Source: a bacterium
GTDB taxonomy: Bacteria > Armatimonadota > JACIXR01
Length of the DNA: 64,000 bases
NCBI GenBank assembly: GCA_014360495.1
Contig: JACIXR010000001.1
Location: 248,001 to 312,000, forward strand
Direction: 5' to 3'
The notes beneath the pieces were generated by a model that was not told the DNA's origin, ran no database searches, and saw nothing but the letters and a program-made list of their open reading frames with translations. Below are positions 1 through 8,946 of this stretch, one piece after another (position 1 is the stretch's first letter; every line of letters begins with the position of its first letter). The position numbers were made by a program, and so were the translations under genes.

Positions 1-254
1 CCTTTTATATTGTATCACTCTTATATCCCAGTTTCTTTTTCTTGGATTTTTAGGTCTTCTTGAGAGAGGTCGGAGCGCTGCGGGGTTATAACCTGAGTCT
101 TTGTATATCTTTAACTTAACTATATCTTCTCCTTTCAAATCTCTCCTCTTATCTATATATTCCAATATCTTTTTGAAATTATTCAAATTAGAGTGGTACT
201 ATCTTTTACCATTTTCTCTGGAAATAAAATTTTCTTTAGTGTAAAATAGAATTG
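1..254. other. left-edge non-coding stretch
   Basis: I see no gene here. The stretch is pyrimidine-rich and AT-rich. It holds a 16-base palindrome TTTGAA-ATTA-TTCAAA at 172-187. One possible promoter is TTGAAA (173-178), 18 nt, TACTAT (197-202). A second is TGGAAA (219-224), 17 nt, TAAAAT (242-247). The second would start transcription within a few bases of the ATG at 255. Both promoter calls are by eye and weak. Confidence 0.35.
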
Positions 255-782
255 ATGAGGATTAAGATTTATCCCGTTGGCGATTTAAGATGCGATATCC
301 TCCCTTATCTCAAGGAGGAACTCTTCAGGATAATCTCCTTCCCCTGTTCCATTAGTGAGGAAACCATTGCTCCCCCTCCGGAGGCGAAGGTGGGAGAAAG
401 ATACAACGCCTCAATCATCCTTCACAACCTTCCCTCATGTGATGAAGGGGAAAGGGTGTTAGGGGTATGCGACCTTGACCTATTTGTTCCGGGCTACAAT
501 TTCATATTTGGTGAGGCTGAGTTTATGGGAACCCGTGCTTTAATAAGCCTCTATAGGCTTTATCCCCAATTTTGGGGTGAGCCACCAAACGATGCAATCC
601 TTTTGGAGCGAGCAGTAAAGGAAGCAACTCACGAGATTGGACATACATTTGGCTTGCGTCATTGTCCAAATAGGCGCTGTGTGATGCATTTCTCCAATTC
701 AATTTGGGATACAGATATAAAGGGAGCCCTTTTCTGCGAGAATTGCCAAGCCCAGCTGAAAGATAATTTCTTTGGAAGGTGA
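255..782 (+). CDS. amzA: archaemetzincin family zinc metallopeptidase (M54)
   Basis: A 175-aa predicted zinc peptidase. The metzincin motif HEIGHTFGLRH lies at about residues 126-136. It is followed by C137, C142 and M144, and then a CxxC pair (C161, C164). This is the HExxHxxGxxH-C-x4-CxM-x16/17-CxxC layout of archaemetzincins, which bind one catalytic and one structural zinc. Archaemetzincins are common in archaea and vertebrates and scattered in bacteria; their substrates are unknown. A TTG at 252 also opens the frame, but ATG 255 is more likely. No ribosome binding site is visible, and a TAAAAT box ends 7 nt upstream, so the mRNA may be leaderless. The next gene begins 8 nt after the stop. 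There is no signal peptide, so the protein is probably cytoplasmic. Confidence 0.88.
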   Translation: MRIKIYPVGDLRCDILPYLKEELFRIISFPCSISEETIAPPPEAKVGERYNASIILHNLPSCDEGERVLGVCDLDLFVPGYNFIFGEAEFMGTRALISLYRLYPQFWGEPPNDAILLERAVKEATHEIGHTFGLRHCPNRRCVMHFSNSIWDTDIKGALFCENCQAQLKDNFFGR

Positions 783-790
783 GCGCCAAG

Positions 791-1645
791 ATGAATGACA
801 AGATAAAGGAGTTAAAGATTATCGCTACGAAGCTGAGGATAGATATAATAGAGATGCTCGCAGCAGCGGGTTCAGGGCATGCAGGCGGTTCCTTATCCTG
901 TGCTGATATCATAGCCTGCCTTTACTTTTCCGTTATGCGACATAATCCTAAAAACCCAAAATGGCGAGAGAGGGATAGATTCGTTTTGAGCAAGGGGCAC
1001 GCCTGCCCTGCCCTTTATGCCGCCCTCGCCGAGGCAGGATACTTCCCAAGGGAGGAAATCTTCACATTGAGAAAGCTGAACAGCATTCTGCAAGGACATC
1101 CAGATATGAATAAGACTCCCGGTGTTGAGTTTTCAAGCGGCTCACTTGGACAGGGTTTCGCAGCTGCTTTCGGTATGGCATTGGGATATAAGATGGATAA
1201 TAACCCGGGGCGTATCTTCGTTATGCTCGGGGATGGGGAATGCCAGGAAGGGATAGTTTGGGAAACTGCTATGGGAGTGAGCCATTATAATCTTGATAAT
1301 CTAACAGCTATCTTGGACTATAACAATCTGCAAATAGATGGAAGGGTCTCGGAAATTATGGAAATCGCTCCTATCTCCGAGAAATTCCGTTCCTTTGGCT
1401 GGACTGTCTATGAAATAGATGGACATAACATTGAGGAAATCCTCTGGGCGCTTTCGCCCGAGAGGATAGTGCCGGGAAAACCGACGCTCATCGTCGCTCG
1501 CACGATAAAGGGAAAGGGGGTTTCCTTTATGGAAAACCAAGTTGATTGGCACGGCAAAGCTCCTTCTAAAGATGAAGCAGAAATAGCCCTCAAAGAGCTT
1601 AGAGAGGAACTGGAGAGGTTGATGAAAGATGAAGGAAGCTGTTAA
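791..1645 (+). CDS. transketolase, N-terminal (thiamine diphosphate-binding) subunit
   Basis: A 284-aa protein covering the first half of transketolase. It has the early GHAGGS and SKGHACPALYAAL blocks. It also has the thiamine diphosphate and magnesium motif GDGECQEG...NN, near nt 1230-1326. The C-terminal half is the next gene, as in many archaea and deep-branching bacteria where transketolase is split. Together they move two-carbon units in the non-oxidative pentose phosphate pathway. GTG 779 opens the frame, but GGAAGGTGA at 774-782 is well spaced for ATG 791, so I chose ATG. The stop overlaps the following gene by 17 nt, implying coupled translation and a heteromeric enzyme. Confidence 0.92.
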   Translation: MNDKIKELKIIATKLRIDIIEMLAAAGSGHAGGSLSCADIIACLYFSVMRHNPKNPKWRERDRFVLSKGHACPALYAALAEAGYFPREEIFTLRKLNSILQGHPDMNKTPGVEFSSGSLGQGFAAAFGMALGYKMDNNPGRIFVMLGDGECQEGIVWETAMGVSHYNLDNLTAILDYNNLQIDGRVSEIMEIAPISEKFRSFGWTVYEIDGHNIEEILWALSPERIVPGKPTLIVARTIKGKGVSFMENQVDWHGKAPSKDEAEIALKELREELERLMKDEGSC

Positions 1646-2582
1646 ATCAACGAGGAGAGCTTATGGGGAAGCCCTTGCGGAGCTCGGAGAGCTCAAAGAG
1701 GAAGTCGTTGTGCTTGACGCCGACCTTTCCAAATCCACTTACACGAACATATTTGCCAAGAAGTTCCCTCATCGCTTCTTCAATATGGGCATCTCCGAGT
1801 GCAAGATGATTTCCTGCGCCGCGGGGCTGGCGACAACTGGCAAGATTCCCTTCGCCTCCACATTCGCTATATTCGCAGCGGGAAGAGCATGGGAGATGGT
1901 GCGGCTCTCCGTCGGCTACACAAACCTAAATGTGAAAATCGCCGCATCCCACGCGGGGATTTCTGTAGGGGAAGATGGTCCCACCCACCATTGCATAGAG
2001 GATATAGCCTTGATGAGGGTAATCCCTAATATGACGGTAATCGTTCCCGCCGATGCGACGGAGACGAGGAAGGCTGTCTTTGCTTCCGCTGAATGGAAGG
2101 GACCGGTATATCTCCGTCTTGGGCGTCCCGACATTCCAATCTTGTTTGACGATTCCTACGAATTCAAAATCGGGAAGGCAAATGTCATCAAAGAGGGGAA
2201 AGATGTCTCCATATTCGCTTGCGGTCTTATGGTCTGGCAGGCTTTACAGGCAGTTGAGCTATTGGAGAAGGAGGGAATAGATGCGGAATTGTTAAATGTC
2301 TCCACGATAAAGCCTTTGGACGAGGAGGCAATCCTAAATTCCCTAAGGAAAACCGGCTGCGCTGTCTCGGCGGAGGAACATAACATCATCGGTGGGCTTG
2401 GCTCGGCGATAGCTGAACTGATGGTAGAGAAATTCCCCGCTCCCCTGGAAATAGTTGGCGTGAAGGACCGCTTTGCAGAATCAGGTCCTTGGAAGGACCT
2501 TCTCATAAAATACAATCTCTCACCTGAGGATATAAAAGAGGCGGTCATCAGGGCAATAAAAAGGAAGGAAGAAAGAAAATGA
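1629..2582 (+). CDS. transketolase, C-terminal subunit
   Basis: A 317-aa protein matching the pyrimidine-binding and C-terminal domains of transketolase and DXS-like enzymes. Visible blocks are RAYGEAL and VVVLDADL at the N-terminus, FNMGISECKM (the MGIAEQ-type block), SHAGISVGEDGPTHH, and a C-terminal regulatory-like domain after about residue 190. It must pair with the upstream subunit, because it lacks the GDG...NN thiamine diphosphate motif. The genes overlap by 17 nt, and a GATGAAAGATG-type start sits inside the upstream reading frame. The stop overlaps the next gene by ATGA. The family assignment is firm; sugar specificity cannot be told from sequence. Confidence 0.92.
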   Translation: MKEAVKSTRRAYGEALAELGELKEEVVVLDADLSKSTYTNIFAKKFPHRFFNMGISECKMISCAAGLATTGKIPFASTFAIFAAGRAWEMVRLSVGYTNLNVKIAASHAGISVGEDGPTHHCIEDIALMRVIPNMTVIVPADATETRKAVFASAEWKGPVYLRLGRPDIPILFDDSYEFKIGKANVIKEGKDVSIFACGLMVWQALQAVELLEKEGIDAELLNVSTIKPLDEEAILNSLRKTGCAVSAEEHNIIGGLGSAIAELMVEKFPAPLEIVGVKDRFAESGPWKDLLIKYNLSPEDIKEAVIRAIKRKEERK

Positions 2583-3733
2583 TTAGAGGAGTGAGAAGAG
2601 AGGAAAGAGAGCAATTGCTTTCCCTTTTGAAATCCGCTTTCCCAGACACCGAGATTGAATGGTTTCCTCCCTACTATGATGGCGACCCCTATTATAAGCT
2701 TGAATATACACGGGTGTGGGAGGAAAACGGCGTTTTGGTAAGCACGGTTCAGATTGTAAAGAAAATCCTTCGCATAGAGGACCAGACTATTTTGCTTGGC
2801 GGCATCGCAAATGTAGGCACACATCCGAAACACAGAGGGAAAGGGTATGCCACAGCCCTCCTCCAAGATTCAATCAGGCTTATGGAGACAGAAGGCTATC
2901 ATCTCTCCCTCCTTTTCACGGGAATTCAGCCATTCTATGAGCGCCTCGGTTGGCGCGAAGTCCCCTTCCCCTATCTTCATATCCCCTCCTTGCCAAAAGA
3001 CTTACCTCCCCAAACGAACATAAGGGAAGATAGCGATGAGGACATCCCTAAAATAGTGAGAATTTACAACGAGTTCAACGAAAATAGAAACCTCACAGCT
3101 GTGCGGGATGAAGCTTATATGAGGGGATGGATTTGGAAGTGGAGACATAATCAAGAGGTTTTGGTGTATGAAGAGGATTCTGAAATCCTCGCATATATAC
3201 GCTTCAGCAAGGGAGCGGGGACGGAGCCTTTTTATATCAATGAATTTGGTTGTTTGAAAGGGAAGGAAGAAGTTTTCAATCCCTTATTAAAGGAAGCCAT
3301 TAGGCGCGCTGTAGAGAATGGACGGAGCTCCTGCACCATTCACCTTCCATTTGAAGAATTCATTTTGGAGGGAATTAGAAATCTCTTGGGCGAGCCTGAA
3401 GTGCAGTATGGGAAGGGAGCGATGTGGCGGATAATCAATCTCGCCTCGCTACTTAGAGCGATATCCCCCATTCTCCGCCGTCGTTCCAAGGGAATTAAAG
3501 GCATATTCCCCCTTGATGTTGAGGGACATAGAGCGACATTGAAGGTGAACGATGGAGAAGTTGCAATAGAGGATTCGCTTCCATCCTCAATTTCTCCCAT
3601 TGAAATTTCTCAGAAAGTCTTCATAAAACTCCTTGCCGGTTTTGAGGATGAGGAAATCCTTTCCCTTCCTGCTGAACTCACTCGCCTTTTCCCTCCCACC
3701 AAGCCCATGTTCTATTCCTTTGATGCTTTTTAA
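2579..3733 (+). CDS. GNAT family N-acetyltransferase, Eis-like
   Basis: A 384-aa protein with an N-terminal GNAT fold. The acetyl-CoA loop reads VGTHPKHRGKGYATALL at about residues 80-96, and FYERLGWREV closes the first domain. A second, weaker GNAT-like region (about 140-270) and a C-terminal domain (about 290-384) give the three-part plan of Eis-like acetyltransferases. These acetylate amines on small molecules or proteins. The substrate here is unknown. The start overlaps the transketolase stop by four bases (ATGA), so the gene belongs to the same operon. No signal peptide is present. I am sure of the GNAT domain and fairly sure of the Eis-like architecture. Confidence 0.8.
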   Translation: MIRGVRREEREQLLSLLKSAFPDTEIEWFPPYYDGDPYYKLEYTRVWEENGVLVSTVQIVKKILRIEDQTILLGGIANVGTHPKHRGKGYATALLQDSIRLMETEGYHLSLLFTGIQPFYERLGWREVPFPYLHIPSLPKDLPPQTNIREDSDEDIPKIVRIYNEFNENRNLTAVRDEAYMRGWIWKWRHNQEVLVYEEDSEILAYIRFSKGAGTEPFYINEFGCLKGKEEVFNPLLKEAIRRAVENGRSSCTIHLPFEEFILEGIRNLLGEPEVQYGKGAMWRIINLASLLRAISPILRRRSKGIKGIFPLDVEGHRATLKVNDGEVAIEDSLPSSISPIEISQKVFIKLLAGFEDEEILSLPAELTRLFPPTKPMFYSFDAF

Positions 3734-3745
3734 AAAGGAGGAAAA

Positions 3746-4855
3746 ATGATAAACCAAGAGAGATTAAGGGAAACCATTCTGAAACTTCTTTCTATAAATA
3801 GCCCGAGCAAAAGGGAGGGCGAAATAGCGAGATTTCTCAAGGAGAAGTTAGCCTCTTTGGGATTTGATGTTTGGGAGGATTCCGCTGGCTCGGTAGTGCA
3901 GGGGGAGGTTGGGAACATAATAGGTAAGAGAAAGGGAAAGGGGATTCCAATTCTGTTCAATGCTCATATGGACACGATAGCGCCCACGGAAGGGATGAGG
4001 ATTAGGATAGAGGATGGGGTAATAAAGCAGGAAGGAGCGAGCATATTGGGAGGAGATGATAAAGCGGGGGTAGCGGCTATTCTTGAAGCAGTGGAGGCGC
4101 TTATAGAGAAGGGAATTCCCCATCCTCCTCTGGAGGTTGTCTTCACAATAAGCGAGGAGACGGGATTGGAGGGTGCGAAAGCATTGGATGTATCACAGTT
4201 GGAGGCGAAAGCGGGTTTCGTTTTGGATGGAGGGGAACCGCAGGTTGCCATCGTTTCCGCTCCCTCACACGAGCAGGTAACCTTTTTCGTGAGGGGGAAG
4301 TCGGCACATGCAGGCGTTCACCCCGAGGAGGGGATAAACGCCATTCAGCTTGCCGCAAAGGCAATCGCTAAAATGAGAATTGGAAGGATAGACGAGGAGA
4401 CGACGGCGAATATCGGGGTGATAAAGGGCGGAAAGGCGAGGAATATCGTTCCCGATCTCGTAGAGGTTTTGGGAGAGGCGAGGAGCAGAAACGAGGAAAA
4501 ATTAAGAAGGCAGGTTGAACATATGATTTCCTGCTTTGAAGAGGTGAAGAAGGAAGGCGGTGATGTCATCTGGAAAGTGGAAAGAGAATACAATACATTT
4601 CGCCTCACTCCGGAGTCCCTCCCCGTTCAACTCCTGCTATCAGCGAGCAAAAGGACGGGATTATCTCTTCGTTTGGAGGATGGAGGAGGCGGCTCGGATG
4701 CAAATGTCTTCAACGAGAGAGGAATACCGAGCTTGATTATGGGAGCTGGCGCCCACAAACCCCACTCTTCAGAGGAAACGATAAATCTGAAAGAGCTTGA
4801 GCTTTCCGCCATCCTTCTTTACAACATCGCAATTGAAGCGGTTAATGCTAAATAG
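3746..4855 (+). CDS. M20/peptidase T-like metallopeptidase
   Basis: A 369-aa zinc aminopeptidase-type protein. Metal and catalytic residues typical of M20 are visible: H74 and D76 in FNAHMDT, D104 in GGDDKAG, the glutamate pair E137/E138 in SEETG, D161 in VLDGGEP, and H340 near the C-terminus. The HAGVHPEEG stretch (about 188-196) belongs to the inserted dimerisation domain. The closest group I recognise is the PepT-like (PepT2) branch, which releases amino acids from small peptides in the cytoplasm. AAAGGAGGAAAA ahead of ATG 3746 is a good ribosome binding site. The gene starts 12 nt after the acetyltransferase stop and overlaps the next gene by 11 nt. Confidence 0.9.
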   Translation: MINQERLRETILKLLSINSPSKREGEIARFLKEKLASLGFDVWEDSAGSVVQGEVGNIIGKRKGKGIPILFNAHMDTIAPTEGMRIRIEDGVIKQEGASILGGDDKAGVAAILEAVEALIEKGIPHPPLEVVFTISEETGLEGAKALDVSQLEAKAGFVLDGGEPQVAIVSAPSHEQVTFFVRGKSAHAGVHPEEGINAIQLAAKAIAKMRIGRIDEETTANIGVIKGGKARNIVPDLVEVLGEARSRNEEKLRRQVEHMISCFEEVKKEGGDVIWKVEREYNTFRLTPESLPVQLLLSASKRTGLSLRLEDGGGGSDANVFNERGIPSLIMGAGAHKPHSSEETINLKELELSAILLYNIAIEAVNAK

Positions 4856-7800
4856 AAAAGAGAAGAGCCTTCGCCGGTCTCTGTTCTTTACCCTCTTTTT
4901 AATCCTACCCTCCCAGTTCCTCTTTTCCTTTGAGGCGAAGTTGTTTATTGGCGAGCCAAGGAAAGCGTTTTGGCAAAATGAAAGGATTCTCATTGGACTT
5001 TTCTCCTCTACCGATGTGGAAGGAAAGCTTTCCGTTTTAGCTATAGAGAAAGATTCTCCCTCTATTAGCATCCTGCTTCTAAAGGAGAGGAAAATGATTG
5101 GGAAGGGGGAAACTCTTCTTTGGGAATTGCCTCCATTTACCCTAAAGCCGGGGAACTATCGCTTGGTTGCCCAATTGGATGGGAAAACGATAGGTGAGGA
5201 AGAGATTAAAATCGTTTCAACCCTATTTCCTTCCCATTTTCTCATAGGCTCAACCGCTTCACCGGAGGAGAATGCGAGAATAGGGGCGAATCTGGCTCCC
5301 CTCGACCTTTACAATTACGCGAAATTGGATGGAGAGGGAAATTTCCTACCCGACCCGCTAACCCCTTCCCTTTTTGAAAAGGGAGTGGAAAGGCTGATAG
5401 CAAATGGATTGAAGGGTTTCGTTTGGCAGGGATTATGGAGCGGATATGTCCTCCATCAGCCGTTTGAGGCTAACGCTTCCTTCCTTGACCCTCATATAAG
5501 GGAAATCGCTATGCAGAGAGCGGAGTTGGGAGCCCAGCAAGCGAGAAGATTCCTATCCTCTATCGCCTCCTTAGGTGGTATGGATGAGCCTGGTTTGAAT
5601 TATGGTGTGGTAAGAGAAGGGGCTTATTCTGGGCAGATTCTCACCTTGTTTCCCGATGCTTTCCAACGCTCCGCTTATGAAAAATTGAATAAAAAACCTC
5701 TCCCCTCTGACCCTCGCAAACTTTCGCCCAAGGAGTGGCTATCCTGGATGCGCTGGCGAGCAAATATTATGAGTGATTTCTTCCGGGAGGCAAAAAAACA
5801 TATCAAGAGGGTAGCAAATGAGCTCCCTTGGGGGCAGGATATCTATGTCTCATGGGACATCAACGATGGAACCAATCCTTTCGCTCAAAGGTTGAATGAT
5901 GTGCCTACTACTCATTCATTTATGTTCTGGCGAGGAGTAGCGGAACAGTCCTGGAATTTCGCCCCTGAGAGGGTAGGTAGAAGGGACAAGAGATTTCATT
6001 TTGCCTCCAATACCACCTATTTTGTCCCCCATAATCCCGATGAGGTTTCCCTTGCGGAAATGGTTACAAACTACGCAGTTATGGATGGGGTGGGGATGCT
6101 TTGGCATCTCAATTTTCAGAAGGCAGAGAATCTCAAGCCCTCAATAGAGAGGATAAAAAGGTTGGGCGATTTCATCCTGGCTACTTTGCCCGCCCGTCAT
6201 CAAATAGGGGTTTTATACTCCTTCACTGAGGCATCTATGCGTCTGAGAGAAGCAGGCGAGGTTCCAAACGATGAAATATATCGCATTTCAAGGGATTATG
6301 CTTATGAGTGCTATGCTTTATATCACGCCATCAGAAGGGCTGGTTATACTGTGGATATAATCCACGAATGGGAATTGCCGGAGAGGGGATTAGAGGGAAG
6401 GAAGGTCCTCTTCCTTGTTGGGATAAAGCATCAGCTACCCGAAGAAATATTAAGCGAGCTCATCGGTTTTCGGAGAAAAGGCGGCGTTATTTTCGCCGAT
6501 TTAACAACCACTTGGCTTCCACCAGAATTGGGGATAAGGAAAATTGCAGTGGATATGTCCGCTTATGTAGGGGAGATTGAGAAGATCGAGAAGGATGCTC
6601 AGGCGCTTTTCAGCAAGGGGGATTATTTGGAGGGAAGCAAGCTAATGAGACAGACAGTAAGCGATTCCCTGCTTGATAGATACGCCGAAATCTTAGCAAC
6701 TTGGTTTGTTCAGGTTTTAGGGAAACCAGAGATAGAGTTTGACAGGAGAGGAATCATCCCCGGGAAGTGGGTGAGCGGTGAAGGACGCTATTATCTTTTG
6801 CTTAACGATTCCCAAAAATCGGATTCGGAACCAGTGGAAAGGGAAGTGGATGGAAAAAAGATAGAGGTTTACCCTGCGTCAGATTGGGATGAGTTGAAGG
6901 GGGTGAATTTAAAATTCAACTCGCTTCGCAAGGGGGAGGCTGTTTACATAATTGGAGGAAGGGATTGGTATAAGCATGAAGCCCATTTATTAATGCCAGG
7001 CTCAAAGCTATCGGTTGATTTCGAGCCCACGGAGATGAAAATAATCGCTGTTCTGCCTTCCCCTATAGAGGGAGTGGAGGCAAAAGCGCGATTAATTGAA
7101 AGAGAAGGCAGATTTATTGAAATAGAAGCTGGTTGCTATGGTAAGGGAAACCGGAGGATTCCCGTGGCTCTGCCATTAGAAATAATGATAGAAGACCCTA
7201 AAGGAAAACAAACGACTATTTGGCGTTCCACCGATAGCAAGGGAATTTATCGGGAGCATATACCCCTTTCTTATACCGATGAAATAGGCATATGGAAAAT
7301 GAAGGTAAAGGAATTATTCAGCGGGAAGGAATCTTCAATTGAGGTCAATGTCCCTTCGGGCCCAGCTCCCAAGCTTAAACCCATTCCCGATGTCCTGATA
7401 TTTGATGAGAAGGCGATCCGTTCGCTTCTTCTTTCCGATAAGAAGATACTCGTCGTAGTTGGGGAAAAGGCAAGCGAAGAGGAAAAGCTTGTTGCCAAAG
7501 AGCTTTGCCAAGGTCTTAAGGCTAAAGGAATTTCAGCCGAGTTGAGAGAGGAGCGATTGGTTTGGAGAAGGGGGAGGTATCCAAAGGTCTTTCCCGCAGT
7601 GGAGAGGAAAGGGGAGGAGTGGGTTGATTTGACAATAGAGGAAAGGGAGAAGAGGAGAAAGCCGTGGCTAAAGCTGCGGGTATGGGCTGGGGAAAACGGC
7701 TATCCACCAACCCTCCCCGATGCCTTTGAGGTGGATGAAAACCTCATCCTTGTTGGAACGGATAACTCAAGCATCCTTATTCAAGCCTTGCAGAGGGCTT

Positions 7801-7967
7801 CCATCTTGCCCATGGTCGCGAACAACTACTTCCCCGGGAAAGGGAGAGGAATTTTGGAATACGCTTGTTCTCCCTTCTCCCTTGAGAAAGATGTCATTCT
7901 CATAACGGGGAGCGACCCTTCGGGTGTGAGGAAATCTGCTCAGCGCCTCCTTGCTCTTTTACGCTAA
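4845..7967 (+). CDS. secreted GH42-like large protein, function unassigned
   Basis: About 1040 aa from ATG 4845. That start gives a clean signal peptide (LNRKEKSLRRSLFFTLFLIL then PSQFLFS) and overlaps the peptidase stop by 11 nt; the longer frame from 4797 would bury it. After a short beta-domain, residues of about 130-480 look like a TIM barrel, with GGMDEPGLNYG carrying a candidate catalytic Glu. Residues of about 480-600 (QIGVLYSF, GRKVLFLVG, RRKGGVIFAD) resemble the glutamine-amidotransferase-like trimerisation domain of GH42 beta-galactosidases. The C-terminus (about 860-1040) has a Rossmann-like region with ILVVVGEKASEEEKLVAKEL and DVILITGSDPSG, reminiscent of the N-terminal domains of some glucuronidases and hexosaminidases. 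Activity cannot be named. Confidence 0.65.
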   Translation: MLNRKEKSLRRSLFFTLFLILPSQFLFSFEAKLFIGEPRKAFWQNERILIGLFSSTDVEGKLSVLAIEKDSPSISILLLKERKMIGKGETLLWELPPFTLKPGNYRLVAQLDGKTIGEEEIKIVSTLFPSHFLIGSTASPEENARIGANLAPLDLYNYAKLDGEGNFLPDPLTPSLFEKGVERLIANGLKGFVWQGLWSGYVLHQPFEANASFLDPHIREIAMQRAELGAQQARRFLSSIASLGGMDEPGLNYGVVREGAYSGQILTLFPDAFQRSAYEKLNKKPLPSDPRKLSPKEWLSWMRWRANIMSDFFREAKKHIKRVANELPWGQDIYVSWDINDGTNPFAQRLNDVPTTHSFMFWRGVAEQSWNFAPERVGRRDKRFHFASNTTYFVPHNPDEVSLAEMVTNYAVMDGVGMLWHLNFQKAENLKPSIERIKRLGDFILATLPARHQIGVLYSFTEASMRLREAGEVPNDEIYRISRDYAYECYALYHAIRRAGYTVDIIHEWELPERGLEGRKVLFLVGIKHQLPEEILSELIGFRRKGGVIFADLTTTWLPPELGIRKIAVDMSAYVGEIEKIEKDAQALFSKGDYLEGSKLMRQTVSDSLLDRYAEILATWFVQVLGKPEIEFDRRGIIPGKWVSGEGRYYLLLNDSQKSDSEPVEREVDGKKIEVYPASDWDELKGVNLKFNSLRKGEAVYIIGGRDWYKHEAHLLMPGSKLSVDFEPTEMKIIAVLPSPIEGVEAKARLIEREGRFIEIEAGCYGKGNRRIPVALPLEIMIEDPKGKQTTIWRSTDSKGIYREHIPLSYTDEIGIWKMKVKELFSGKESSIEVNVPSGPAPKLKPIPDVLIFDEKAIRSLLLSDKKILVVVGEKASEEEKLVAKELCQGLKAKGISAELREERLVWRRGRYPKVFPAVERKGEEWVDLTIEEREKRRKPWLKLRVWAGENGYPPTLPDAFEVDENLILVGTDNSSILIQALQRASILPMVANNYFPGKGRGILEYACSPFSLEKDVILITGSDPSGVRKSAQRLLALLR

Positions 7968-7999
7968 GCGCTTATATTCTTTATAGGAGATGACTGAAT

Positions 8000-8881
8000 A
8001 TGCTCGTTGTGGGAATTGATGAAAATGGCTTGGGACCAGTGCTTGGTCCCCTTGTCGCAACGGCAGCTCTGGTTTCTGTGAAGAATTTCAAATCCCTTCT
8101 CGCTGGGAGCTTGAAGGAGAGCAAGGAGATTTTCCGCTCGGGTGAAAATATGGGCGAAGGTGAGGATATTGTCCTTTCATTTTTCACTTTACTTAAAGGC
8201 TATCTTCCTCGCCATCCTCAAGAGTTATTCAATGAACTTCTTTTAACTCAGGATTATACCTGTGCTTCCCCCTTCCCCCACTGCAAACCCGATTTCGTTA
8301 TCCCAAATTGGTGTGAGGAAGCGGGAATAAGAAAAAGCAAGGCAGAGATATATTTAAAGGAAGTGGATGGGGAATTGATAGAAGTGAAGAGCATAGCCCT
8401 ATGCCCCGCTCAGCTTAACAGAAGACTTGAAAGCTATAATAAAAACCACATAGATTATCTCCTTTTTGAGGAGCTGATAAGATATTTTAGGGAGAAATAT
8501 AAAGAAGAAATCGTGTTTCTTTGCGGAGCAATTGGAACGACTAAAAATTATCCGTGTTATTTTCATCATCTAAAGGCATTTCCTTTTAAGAGCGAAAGGA
8601 AGGAAGAAGAGGTAGTTTACTTTTTCCCCTCCCTCGGCGAAATCCACTTCATTCAGGAGGGAGATAGTAAGTATTTCCCAATCAAACTCGCCTCCCTTTT
8701 CGGAAAATATATAAGAGAGTTGTTCGTTGAGCAAATGAATAGGTTCTTCCGTTCAAATCTTCCATCCTTGCCTTATTGCTCGGGTTATAGAGATGAGAAA
8801 ACGAAAGAGTTTATTGAGAATAGCGAAGAAATAAGGGCGAAATTAAGGATCCCTCAAGCTTGTTTTATTAGGTCTAAATAA
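8000..8881 (+). CDS. RNase HII-like protein with a substituted active-site residue
   Basis: A 293-aa protein whose start VVGIDENGLGPVLGPLVATA matches the RNase HII/HIII block 'GIDExGxGPxxGPLV' (D7, E8). Near the C-terminus, GDSKYFPIKLASLFGKYIRE matches the last HII block, with D222 in place of the fourth acidic residue. The third acidic residue normally lies in a 'V(L/I)IDG' strand. Here the matching strand reads VFLCGAIG with C175, so the DEDD set appears incomplete. Planctomycetes and relatives carry similar 'DEAGYGPxLGPLV' proteins of unknown role (from memory). It could be a nucleic-acid-binding relative or use another acid. TAGGAGATGA upstream is a good ribosome binding site. Confidence 0.65.
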   Translation: MLVVGIDENGLGPVLGPLVATAALVSVKNFKSLLAGSLKESKEIFRSGENMGEGEDIVLSFFTLLKGYLPRHPQELFNELLLTQDYTCASPFPHCKPDFVIPNWCEEAGIRKSKAEIYLKEVDGELIEVKSIALCPAQLNRRLESYNKNHIDYLLFEELIRYFREKYKEEIVFLCGAIGTTKNYPCYFHHLKAFPFKSERKEEEVVYFFPSLGEIHFIQEGDSKYFPIKLASLFGKYIRELFVEQMNRFFRSNLPSLPYCSGYRDEKTKEFIENSEEIRAKLRIPQACFIRSK

Positions 8882-8946
8882 TTCCCCAAGATTGCCATTA
8901 GCTTCTTTTTTCTGTATAAATTTAAAAATGAATAGGAGGTAAATGG

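Noticed and set aside
2156-2866. A 236-codon minus-strand open frame opposite the transketolase C-subunit and acetyltransferase genes
   Set aside because: It lies fully antisense to two well-supported genes, has no ribosome binding site and reads as a low-complexity, cysteine- and serine-rich shadow.
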